Source: Catonia carolina
Taxonomy: Eukaryota > Arthropoda > Insecta > Hemiptera > Achilidae
Direction of reading: 5' to 3'
Assembly (NCBI GenBank): GCA_035578175.1
Contig: JAQMRL010000012.1
Location: 19,898,671 to 19,962,670 of the forward strand
DNA: 64,000 nucleotides
The position numbers and the translations under genes are program-made. Positions 55,366-64,000 of the stretch are shown in pieces (within the stretch, counting starts at the first letter, position 1; the number at the start of each line of letters is the position of its first letter). Under the pieces are notes generated by a model. That model saw nothing but the letters and a program-made list of their open reading frames with translations, had not been told where the DNA came from and ran no database searches.

Positions 55366-58300
55366 GGGCTATAAAGGGCTTCTGTTGTCAACTGGAAGGA
55401 GACCCCTTAATTTCTTTTACAAAAGGATTAAGGGAACCGGCCGGGATAGAAAGCTAGTGTCCTATCCATACATTCACGTTGTGTGGCCTGTTAGTAACCA
55501 TGTGACCGCTCATCAGCACGATAACCGTCTCATGGTGAACGGAACTGGAAGGGCTGCCCATTCCACCCTGGCAGACGGTGGCTTGGGGCACTCAGTCTAC
55601 CAACCAAAAAGCTGAAAGCAACAGTAAACTACAGCTTTTTCTGTCTGACTAGAATTATCGGAAGGAAACTCCTTCATGTATGATTCTGGTTAGGCTTACT
55701 TAGTATATTCAGATCTTCAAGAGCTTCGAGAACTTCAAAATATGAAAAATTTATGATGGCGTCCTCTCTGGTAAAACATTCCGGAGATAAACTAGTCCTC
55801 CATTCGTATCTCCGGGCGAGGACTATCAGAGGGGACTTCATCAAAAAAATAAAAGTTTCTGAAATTCTGCGGGTTGGAACATGGAATGTTAGGAGTTTAA
55901 AACAAACTGGTATGTTAGAGAATTTAAAAAGGGAAATGGATAGGTTGAAGTTAGATATTGTAGGCATAGGTGAGGTACGCTGGGATGATGATCAAGACTT
56001 TTGGTCAGGGGATTATAGGGTTATTAACACTAAAGCCATCGGAGGGCAGGGCGGAGTGGGCCTAGTAATGAATAAAAAAATTGGACAAAGAGTGACTTAC
56101 TATAAGCAGTGTAATGATAGGATTATCATGGTGAGAGTAGATACGAAACCAAAGCCCACCACTATAGTGCAGGTCTACATGCCTACGTCTTCACACAGAG
56201 AGGAAGAAATAGAACAAGTATAATATGAGGAATTAGATGAAGTAATAAAATATGTCAAGGGTGATGAAAGTTTGATAGTTATGGGAGACTGGAATGCAGT
56301 AGTTGGAGAAGGAAAAGAAGGAAAGATAGTCGGAGAATATGGTCTATGGAAGAGAAATGACAGAGGGAGTCGGCTGGTAGATTTCTGCTCCAAATATAAT
56401 TTAGTTATAGGCAATACACTATTTAAGAATCACAAAAGGAGGTTATACACTTGGATGGTGCCTGGTGTCAAGGGAAGATACCAAATAGATTACATAATGG
56501 TTAGACAAAGATTCAGAAACCAGATTATGAACTGTAAAGCCTATCCAGGTGCAGACATAGGGAGTGATCATAACGTAGTAGTAATGGATAGCAGGCTTAA
56601 ACTTAAAAAACTGAAGAAGGGACAGGGAAATGCTAGGTGGCATGTAGACAAACTAAGAGAACAAAACAACCAGGTAGGTTTCCAGGAGAGTATTCAAAAA
56701 GGGATAGAAGAAAGAGGTAATGACACAAGAAGTGTAGAGGAGGAGTGGATAAACTTCAAGGAGGTGGTAGTGAAAGCAGCGGAAGAATGGATAGGGCATA
56801 CTAAAAGAAGAGGTAGGAAACCGTGGATTACTAATGATATTTTAGAACTGATGGATGAGCGAAGAAAATATAAAAACGCAAAGAACGAAAGAGGTAAAAG
56901 GCAATATTGCTACTTGAGAAATACCATAAACAAAAGGTGTAAGGAAGCGAAGGAAGAGTGGATCAGAGCGAAATGTACGGACATTGAAGTAAAATGGCAG
57001 TTGGTAAAGTAGACGCAGCTTACAGAAAAATAAGGGAAAACTTTGGACAACGAAAGATGAAAGCTGTTAATTTACAAAGCGCAGGGGGCAAACCATTGTT
57101 GAATGGCCAAGAGAGAGCTGAAAGATGAAAGGAATACGTAAACCAACTCTACAAGGGAAAAGAATTAGAACATGATGCGATAGAACAAGAAACTGATGTT
57201 GAAGAAGATCAAAAAGGGGACCCTATACTACGAGAAGAATTCGATCGGGCACTTAAGGACATGAATATGAATAAGACGGCAGGAATAGATAACATACCAT
57301 CGGAATTATTATTACGATGTGGAGAAGTTGCTCAAAACAAACTATACAAACTTGTGTGCAGAATGTATGAGAGTGGAGAGATACCATCGGACTTTAAAAA
57401 AAATATTATGATTCCAATACCAAAAACGTCAAGAGCGGAGAAGTGTGAACATTACAGAACCATCAGCCTAACATGCCATGCATCCAAGATACTGACAAGA
57501 ATTATATATAGGAGAATAGAACACCGAGTAGAAGAAGTATTTGACAATGACCAATTTGGATTTAGAAGGAGAATGGGAACTCGAGATGCAATATTGGCTC
57601 TGAGACTGATTATTGAGAAAAGGATAAAGAAAAATAAAACTACTTATAGGCCTATGGCATTTGTAGATTTAGAGAAAGCATTTGACAATTTGTACTGGAG
57701 TAAAATGTTTAAAACTTTTAAAAGACTAGGAATTAAAGACAAAGAAAGGAAAGTTATCTACAGTCTGTATAAGAATCAAACGGCTGTTTTGAGAATCGAG
57801 GGGTACGAAAAAGAGGCTGCTGTAAGAAAAGGTGTACGACAAGGTTGTTCTTTGTCACCACTACTTTTTAACTTGTATATAGAAGAGGCTATAAATGAAG
57901 TGAAGGAGAAATTCGACGCAGGAATTAAAATTCAAGGAGAAACAATAAAAATTCTGAGATTCGCCGATGATATAGTAGTATTAGCCGAGACAAAGAAAGA
58001 ACTAGAGGATGCCTTAAATGGAATGGATGAGATCTTGAGAAAGGATTACTTCATGAAAATTAATAAGAACAAAACGAAAGTGTTGTGCAGCAGCAAGAGT
58101 GGTTTAGAAGAGATGGGAAATTTAAAAGTAGGCAACGAAAGCATACAGGAAGTTGGGGAATTCTGCTATCTAGGGAGTAAAATAACAAAGGATGGTAGAA
58201 GCACAAGTGATATCAAGAGTAGAATTGCTCAAGCCAGAAAAGCCTTTGAAATGAAAAACAGCTTACTGACTACAAACATTGATTTACAGATTAGGAAAAA

Positions 58301-58734
58301 TTTCTTAAAACATTATGTTTGGAGTGTAGCATTATACGGAAGTGAAACGTGGGTGATAGGGACTGCAGAAAAGAAGAGGATAGAAGCTTTTGAAATGTGG
58401 TGTTATAGGAAAATGTTAAAGATTAGGTGGGTGGACAAAATAAGTAATTTAGAGGTTCTTAGGCGAGTAGATGAAAAAAGAAGTATATGGAAGCATCTTA
58501 CCAAAAGAAGGGATAGGCTAGTGGGGCATATCCTAAGACATCCAGGTATTGGTCTATCAATAATGGAGGGTAATATTGAGGGAGTAAATTGTAGAGGGAG
58601 GCAAAGATTAGAATATATAAAGCAAATTACAAAAGATGTAGGGTGTTACAGGTATGTAGATATGAAACGACTTGCGCAAGATAGAACAGCTTGGAGAACT
58701 GCATCAAACCAGTCGAGAGACTGATGACAAAAAA
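55366..58734 (+). mobile_element. RTE-clade LINE, near full length, recent insertion
   Basis: A 3,369-bp unit: about 390 bases of leader (gcagacggtggcttggggca), an endonuclease-RT gene, and almost no 3' UTR (gactgatgacaaaaaa). The very short 3' end, the single ORF with an EEP endonuclease followed by RT, and the C-terminal TASNQSRD are typical of RTE elements. A perfect 11-bp duplication flanks it. The 5' end may be complete, since the leader is long, but there is no second copy in the window to confirm it. Confidence 0.92.
55753..58724 (+). pseudogene. RTE ORF2: EEP endonuclease and reverse transcriptase, three disabling changes
   Basis: Endonuclease part: LRVGTWNVRSLKQTGMLENL, IVGIGEVRWDDDQDFWSGDY, VQVYMPTSS, MGDWNAVVGEGKEG, YTWMVPGVKGRYQIDYIMV and GSDHNVVVMDSRL. 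These include the Asn, Glu, Asp-x-Asn and terminal Ser-Asp-His residues of the EEP fold. RT part from about 57261: NKTAGIDNIPSELL, HYRTISLTCHASKILTRII, FGFRRRMGTRDAIL, AFVDLEKAFDNLYW (motif A), GVRQGCSLSPLLFNLYIEEA, LRFADDIVVLAETK (motif C, Asp pair at 57966-57971) and MKINKNKTKVLC. The tail has AFEMWCYRKMLKIRWVDKIS and CRGRQRLEYIKQI. Defects: an in-frame TAA at 56221, a one-base frameshift just before the TAG at 57010, and a TGA at 57126 in the RT frame. All catalytic residues remain, so decay is slight. Confidence 0.92.
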
Positions 58735-58745
58735 ATGTATTATAG
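58735..58745. repeat. 11-bp target-site duplication, right
   Basis: atgtattatag, directly after the LINE's short A tail. Pair of 55355-55365. Confidence 0.9.
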
Positions 58746-59208
58746 CGCAAAAAATTTATTTAATAAAAATGTAGAGAATTTAAAATCCTACAACTTTTAT
58801 TTAAAACATTTTTTTGTATAACGCTTATTTTAGCGGTAATTTGCGATTTTCTGGTTTTTCTCACGAAAACGTGTGAAAAATCGATTTTTTTAAGATTTAG
58901 GCCTTAGTATGCATTTTATGACAAAAATGTATATAATTGAATTTATAGAAAATTAAAAGATCTACAACTTTTATTTAGAGCATTTTTCTCTACAGAGCCT
59001 AGTTTAGTGTGAAAGAGTAACTTTTCGTATTTTTAAGGCAAACAGGTTGATTTTCATTTTCCGTCATTCACTCATGATTAAAATAAGGTTATGTTTATTG
59101 AGGTTAGTTTTTTGTTTATTTCTAATGTTTTATTACTAATGTTAGGTGTATTGTTAATTATTTGCATTGGTAAGAGAAAGTTGTGTGAGTGTTTCACACC
59201 AGATTTTT

Positions 59209-59610
59209 AAGATTGCAGTGTTAGTATTCATTTCAGGGTGAGAGTGTATACAACATTAAAGTTGTAGGAAATTGAAAAACTTACAACTTTTATTTGAAGC
59301 GTTTCTTTACTACAATGTTTAGTGTCAATTAGTATTTTTTCTGCAATTTTCTCATCAAAATCGGTGAATAAATGAGATTTTTAAGATGGGGCCTTAGTAT
59401 TTATTTGAAAATAAATAGTTTAGCCTCAATTACTGATTTTCTGTATTTTTAAGTTCTGCAGAAGGTGATTTTCATTTGATCATTCACTCAATATTAAAAT
59501 TAGGTTAGTTTTCATTTTACATTGTAGTAATGAATAATAAAAGGTTATATTTTTCAGGGTATCTTTGGCAAGAGAAAGTCGTGTGAGTGTTTTACACCAG
59601 ATTATTTTTA
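59209..59610 (+). mobile_element. family A, 3' part, head-to-tail after the preceding copy
   Basis: Begins inside an internal unit (taagattgcagtgttagtat), contains aaagttgtagg with cttacaacttttat, and ends ggcaagagaaagtcgtgtga, gtgttttacaccagatta. The 5' half is absent. Confidence 0.75.
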
Positions 59611-59837
59611 TTGTCAACGCAGAGGTTTTTTCTTTGGCAAAAATGATGAATAAATAGAATTTAGTAAAAGAAAAATCAGGTGTCAATTTATTTTAAAGTA
59701 ATGTGACTGATTAAAAAATAAGGTAGGGAGTAGTTTTTTGTAATTTTTTGGCCACCTGTTTGCTAAATTTACCAGTCGTTCCAAATCCCCAGTCCACCCT
59801 GCATTATAACTTTACTTAATAATGTAAAAGGAACACC
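59611..59837. other. unassigned sequence
   Basis: Nothing recognised. Confidence 0.4.
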
Positions 59838-59910
59838 CATTTTCATATATCACCCTTTATTTACCATCTACATTAATCTTATTGCGCATAACAGTCGGAC
59901 TAAAACAAAA
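59838..59910 (+). mobile_element. tRNA-derived SINE S1, 3' end only
   Basis: tttcatatatcaccctttat, ttaccatctacattaatctt, gcgcataacagtcggac, then aaaacaaaa. It is followed at once by a reversed family A end. Confidence 0.7.
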
Positions 59911-60135
59911 ATTCTGGTGTGCGACACTCACGCGACTTTCTCTTCCCAATGTTAATAATAAACAATATAACCTAAGTTTAATCACGAGTAGATATGTATA
60001 AAATTTAAAACCTAAATGTAATCATGAGAGAATGACGTTAATGAAAATCAACCTCTGTAGAACTTAAAAATACGGAATATCACTAGTTGATGCTAAACTA
60101 GGTTCTGTACAAAAAATTATTGAAATAAAAGTTGT
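59911..60135 (-). mobile_element. family A, 3' half
   Basis: Reversed 3' end (attctggtgtgcgacactca, cgcgactttctcttccc) and one internal unit to gaaataaaagttgtataac. Confidence 0.7.
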
Positions 60136-60508
60136 ATAACAAGGAAATTTTCATCAAAATTTGTCAACCGGAACTATATGGTAATTTATTTGGGAAATTT
60201 TTCACTTTTTTGCAATTTTCTTAAAAACGGCCTCAACGATTTTTTTTTAATCTCCTTATTTAATATATGTTTTATAGTCTTCAAGTTTGGGTAACCGACA
60301 TGTCCGCTGAAATTCTTGTGGGGACTGTGCTGTCGCTGTAAAAATATATTTTAAGATTACGGCCTTAGTATGCAGTTTAAAGCGAAAGCGTATAAATTAA
60401 AGTTGTAAAAAATTATAAAACCTAAAACTTTTATAAGTACATTTTTTTGTATAATGCTTAGTTTAGCGTAAATTAGTGATTTTCCGTATTTCTCAGTGAA
60501 ATCCGTAC
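60136..60508 (+). mobile_element. family A, central part, inverted join to the previous piece
   Basis: Begins abruptly at aaggaaattttcatcaaaat and runs through tgtccgctgaaattcttgtg and one internal unit to gattttccgtatttctcag. The abrupt minus-to-plus switch at about 60135 marks a rearrangement or two truncated copies. Confidence 0.65.
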
Positions 60509-61200
60509 AATGAAAGGGAAGAAGAAGGAGAAGGAAAAAGGGCGGTGGAAGGAAAGGAGGAGGATGAGAAAAACAAAAGCAAAAGGAGCTGGGAGAGAGG
60601 AAGTAGTTTATGGAGTAAAATATATGAAAATGCACACGAATATATTTTTTATTATTACAAATGAATTGCACAATAAATGTTCAAACTGATGCAATAGACA
60701 TTAAAATATAGTACTACACATACATTTATTAAAATATTTAATTATATTATAAATTTTAAAAAACAAGCATAGAGAAGAAGAAGCATAGAGGATAAAATAG
60801 TCAATTTTATTAAATATAAAATATAATACTAACATTAAAAACAAATTATGTAATTGATATATAATACCACTAATATTACAACGAGGTTAAAATAAGTAAT
60901 CTTTTATACCTCTATGCAACAACCTCTTTGTCGACTACGTCTTTATTAGAGCTACATAACCTATAAACTAATGAGATAAACTTTACTCATACCCTATCAT
61001 ACAAAGTTAATTAAGTTAATGAATACACCTTTCTCACTCCCACTCACTCGCTCTCTCTCCATCTCTTTTACTTTCTTTATCGCTCCCATCTTTATATGAT
61101 CACCTTTTATACTGTCATATTATTACCCCCGCTTTCTTTAACGTATAGGGAATTAAAAAAGTTTGTTCATTATTCTGATTTTCTTCAGTATTACTAAATA
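60509..61200. other. purine tract then unassigned AT-rich sequence
   Basis: 60510-60605 is almost all A/G (gaaagggaagaagaaggaga, ggaaaggaggaggatgagaa). 61030-61080 is C/T-rich (cactcactcgctctctctcc). The rest has no supported feature. Confidence 0.5.
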
Positions 61201-61204
61201 ACAT

Positions 61205-61391
61205 TGCGCTACTACAATCAGAAGATGTGACGTATCTGGATTTTCATCTGGACCACCAAGTGACGTGGAAGAAACACACTCTGACGAAACGAAGACAGTT
61301 GGACTTAAAACTGAGAAATATGTTTTGGTTGATTGGCAGACACTCACAAGTGTATCAGTTGAATCAAAACTCATGTTATTCAAGACAAGGG
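61205..61391 (+). pseudogene. jockey-clade LINE RT C-terminal region, first half
   Basis: Reads YLDFHLDHQVTWKKHTLTKR, RQLDLKLRNMFWLIGRHSQV and, in a neighbouring frame, ESKLMLFKT. It parallels VKYLG, LTWKKH, KRKQLGLKLR and ENKLLLYKT of jockey. It breaks at 61391, and the continuation is found at 61958. Confidence 0.75.
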
Positions 61392-61957
61392 GTCATAAAT
61401 TGAAAAATTTGAAAAATTATGATTTTTCTTGTTTTTTGTTGCATAATGTAGTTTGAAATTTCCTCTAAAAATGGTGTAAATATTAGTCTTTATATCTATT
61501 TCTACGATATTATAAATAGTTTCCCATTAACCTTAACAGCGATTACTCTACGGTACAATTACTTTTAATTATTACAAGTTGCTACTGCATTATTTATTAC
61601 GTATTTTAAATGCCTGTCTCCGAAAATTAGAGCTTTTTACCTCATTTGTACCTTTTTTCAGGACCTACTAAAGATTTTTGAGTCAACATTTTTTTGTTTG
61701 AAAGATCCAATTTTTTGCTTATTCTGAGCGTTTAGCAATTTTAATATGTTAATAATTACTATTTTTTTTATTAAATTTTATAATTGATGCCAAAAATTCT
61801 TTTTGAAAAAAATAGCAAAACATTTTCACTTCATCAATTTAGACATTTCTTATGCTTAAAATGTAAACAGCAGAATAACCTAAACCACAAAAAAAAACAA
61901 TTTAAGTGTCTACCTTATGCAGTTCCTGAGAAAAAGGTACAAAAGTTAACATTGTGA
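61392..61957. other. 566-bp insertion inside the jockey remnant, unidentified
   Basis: It separates the two jockey halves. An internal inverted pair, catttgtaccttttttcagg near 61646 and cctgagaaaaaggtacaaaa near 61925, could be the ends of a small element. No frame and no known family. Confidence 0.5.
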
Positions 61958-62265
61958 AGTCCAGAGATCTGTGACAACAAAAAATTCCAATATTGACATA
62001 ATGGAACGTTTTCAGGTAAAATTTTTAAGAACAGCTCTTGGGATACCACAGTAGGCCTACATACGAAACAAATATCTTTAGCGACGTAGGACTTAACTCA
62101 GTAAGACAAGAAATTACACGATTTAGCAGAACATACGAACAAAGACTGAAAGGACATCCGAATCATTTCGCGATAAACTGACTGGATAACAGTGACAACC
62201 TTTACAAGACTTAACGACTTCAAGACAACAATACAAAGAGTTTGAATGAAGGACTAGATTTGAAC
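61958..62265 (+). pseudogene. jockey-clade LINE ORF2 C-terminus, second half
   Basis: Shifting frames read TTKNSNIDIMERFQVKFLRT, then DVGLNSVRQEITRFSRTYEQ and RLKGHPNHFAIN, then LDNSDNLYKT. The order NIxILQRFQSKxLR, DLGIxxVxxEIxRFSxxYxxRLxxHPNxLA, LLDNS is the jockey C-terminus. Confidence 0.75.
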
Positions 62266-62391
62266 ATAAATTAACTTTACTTTTACAAACATATGTATAC
62301 GTACAATTTTTTTATTTCAATTTTCAATCATTATAAAATTACTTTATTTTAAAAAGACTAAAAGAACGTAATCTGTAACATTTACTGTTGT

Positions 62392-62770
62392 TAAGGTCAT
62401 CAGCCGAAAGGCTTGTTTGAACCTCTAGGGGCTTTACTATGTAAATAAGGGTGAGGTGGTTTATTATTGCCTTCCTCACTGAATGATAAAGTATGCTTAT
62501 CAGCATGCCAGCCCCTCTGAGAAGCATCTACTTTCCACCCTGCAAATGACACCTTCTCTTCATTCTCCACAGGGTCTGGCTGTATAATGAAATTCATTAC
62601 TCTCAGACGAGAAAATTTTGATTAGTGTCGTTCACACCTCTACCTCTTCTGTTCTTAAATGTTTCAGTCATATCATTGGCCAGCCACGTGATAAGAGACA
62701 GATCTAATTTTTGTAGCCCTGGAACTAGTAGATCGAGTGCAAATAATTTAACACTCCACCTGCCTGTTAT
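62392..62770 (-). repeat. family B dispersed repeat, full copy
   Basis: Reversed from gttaaggtcatcagccgaaa (3' end) through gcctccgagtggaa-type and cacagggtctggctgtataa blocks, cacgtgataagagacagatc and gatcgagtgcaaataattta, to cactccacctgcctgttatg (5' end). Confidence 0.85.
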
Positions 62771-62807
62771 GTTCAAGACATTTATTATTAATGTGTAATA
62801 TTTATTT

Positions 62808-62967
62808 TTGTTTTACTTCTGACTGTTTTGCAATTTTTGCTAATGCAGACGGAGGAGAATGATATATGGAAATGAGTGATGAAAAAATGACAGACCTGAC
62901 CGGGAATCGAACCCGGGACCCCGGTGTAGAGGCCAGTTGTGCTAACGACTACGCCAACGGGCTGGCG
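62808..62967 (-). mobile_element. tRNA-derived SINE S1, full-length copy
   Basis: On the minus strand: A box (ttggcgtagtcgttagcaca), anticodon-arm-like segment, B box (gggttcgattcccggtcagg), tctgtcattttttcatcact, cattagcaaaaattgcaaaa and cagtcagaagtaaaac. This is the best S1 reference. A first-arm check (ctggcctctacaccggggtc) does not fold as a functional tRNA. Confidence 0.8.
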
Positions 62968-63109
62968 TAATAATAACGCTGAGTGTTTTATATCCTCGTA
63001 TGTTAACTATTACTTCTTTTTGTTTCTCTACAAAAGAAAAGATTTTAATTTTGCTGATTTGATAATACTATTAAAAGAAATCTGATATTTCTTTCTTCAA
63101 TTCAATTTT

Positions 63110-63930
63110 TACTTTTCGTGCCTTATAGGCCTATGAAATATTGGGTACGAAATTATTGTTCATGTAGAGTTTTTTAAATCTAATTTTCACTCAAAAAGAC
63201 GTTTGCAGGTCCCCTGAATCCAAAAATCATATGTTTACCGATTGGTTTCTGTGTGCGTGTGCGTGGGTGCGTGTGTGTATGTGTGTGTATGTGCATGTGT
63301 GTGTGTGTGAACCAATTATATCAAGAACGGAATATCGTACAAAGTTTAGATTTCAAACTTAGTTATATACCATTAGGGGTACGTACACAAATATTTTCAT
63401 TAAAATCGGTCAACCGGAAGCAGTTGTTTATTCGTGCAATTTTTCACTTTGTCATTTTTTTAGCTCTAGCCTAGTTTTGAAATCTCTATTGTATTGTCTA
63501 TTAATTAAAATAATATGAAACCTACCCTAGGACATGGCAATTAGTCATAGTTGGGTACATCAATTTCCTTTACCTTGTACATTGTAAATTGTAAATGTAT
63601 TTATAGCGTTCGGAAAGAATGTGTATGGGTTAATACTGTAAAAAAATACGGAGATAAATAATAATCATATTATTATTCACAGTATCAAATTTTTTGCGAT
63701 TTTCTCAAAAACTGGTCATACGATTGTCTTTAATCGCCTCATTTAATACATTATTTTTGTGCTCTACAAGAGTAGGTAAACGGCATGTCTGCTCAAATTT
63801 TTGGGGCTGTTCTTTTGTAGTAAAATATATTTTTATTTACATTCCGACGTTATAATGAATTTTAAAGCAAACCGTAAATTTATTAAATTTGTAAAAACAT
63901 TAAAAGCCTACAACTTTTATTTTTAACATA
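63110..63930 (+). mobile_element. family A copy with an unidentified ~220-bp insertion
   Basis: 5' blocks from ttttacttttcgtgcc, a TG/CG microsatellite at 63250-63310, then caaaatcggtcaaccggaag to ttcactttg. Foreign sequence runs about 63472-63690 (ending agataaataataatcatatt with attcacagtatcaaa). Family sequence resumes at ttttttgcgattttctcaaa and breaks off near 63930. The foreign part could be the 3' end of a truncated LINE. Confidence 0.7.
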
Positions 63931-64000
63931 TTTTTAATTTCTCCTGTGCTATATGAATATGTAGGAAAGGAAAGAAAGTATTGCTTTCATGTCAACTTTT
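63931..64000 (+). mobile_element. family A, 5' end, continues beyond the window
   Basis: taatttctcctgtgctatat, gaatatgtaggaaaggaaag and aaagtattgctttcatgtca: the start of another head-to-tail copy. Confidence 0.75.

Larger units (their letters stand above)
54916..59208 (+). mobile_element. family A copy split by an RTE LINE
   Basis: ttttactttctcttgcctat opens it. The 5' block is shortened (ttttcactttcctatgttcc). tggtcctactggtcctac is a small local duplication. The family sequence stops at taatatgtattatag (55365) and resumes at atgtattatagcgcaaaaa (58735), ending ggtaagagaaagt, gtgtgagtgtttcacac and cagattttt. Confidence 0.9.

Overview
The window reads as intergenic DNA from a large, AT-rich, repeat-filled insect genome. 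The hemipteran-type guess rests only on the mix of RTE, jockey, mariner, hAT and tRNA-SINE families and is inference. I found no intact host gene, no rRNA gene and no convincing functional tRNA gene. Every protein-like stretch I recognise is transposon-derived, except one decayed MADF-like remnant at 4.3-5.0 kb. A 100-base run of N at 25071-25170 marks an assembly gap. || The dominant component is one non-autonomous element family of about 0.9-1.0 kb (called family A here). I count about 30 complete or partial copies on both strands. Well-preserved copies carry subterminal inverted repeats ACTTTCTCTTGCC and GGCAAGAGAAAGT, an internal (TG)n microsatellite, two diverged internal repeat units, and a 3' hairpin GTGTGA-GTGTT-TCACAC followed by CAGATTTTT. 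Two copies abut head-to-tail at 49.33 kb. This is the architecture of DINE-1/HINE elements, the short dependants of Helentron rolling-circle transposons. || Layout: 0-13 kb holds decayed jockey and other LINE tails, a 400-bp dispersed repeat (family B) and SINE fragments. 13.9-16.3 kb is a diverged tandem duplication of a family A copy plus its flank. 16.6-18.1 kb holds two LINE remnants. 18.8-21 kb has two head-to-head family A copies, one split by an 821-bp hAT. 21.9-23.8 kb has long polypyrimidine tracts alternating with tRNA-SINEs. 24.9-25.3 kb is a microsatellite, the gap and flanking inverted repeats. 26.5-33 kb holds LINE fragments and a KRBA2-like integrase relic. 33.9-34.6 kb is a TTAA-flanked piggyBac-type MITE. 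35.4-37.5 kb is a three-level nest (family A, SINE, Tc1/mariner-like gene) followed by a tandemly repeated piece of LINE reverse transcriptase. 40.5-43 kb is a family A copy broken by a CTAG-rich fold-back element and a palindromic mariner. 43.5-50.3 kb is mostly family A copies with LINE pieces between them. 52-54.5 kb is a hAT-like remnant hit by a truncated RTE and a deleted mariner. 54.9-59.2 kb is a family A copy split by a nearly full-length RTE with an 11-bp target duplication. The remainder to 64 kb is more family A, split jockey pieces, family B and SINEs. || The insertions give a relative order: family A, family B and the SINEs are old, abundant layers; mariner, hAT and RTE insertions lie inside them, and the 55.4-58.7 kb RTE looks youngest.
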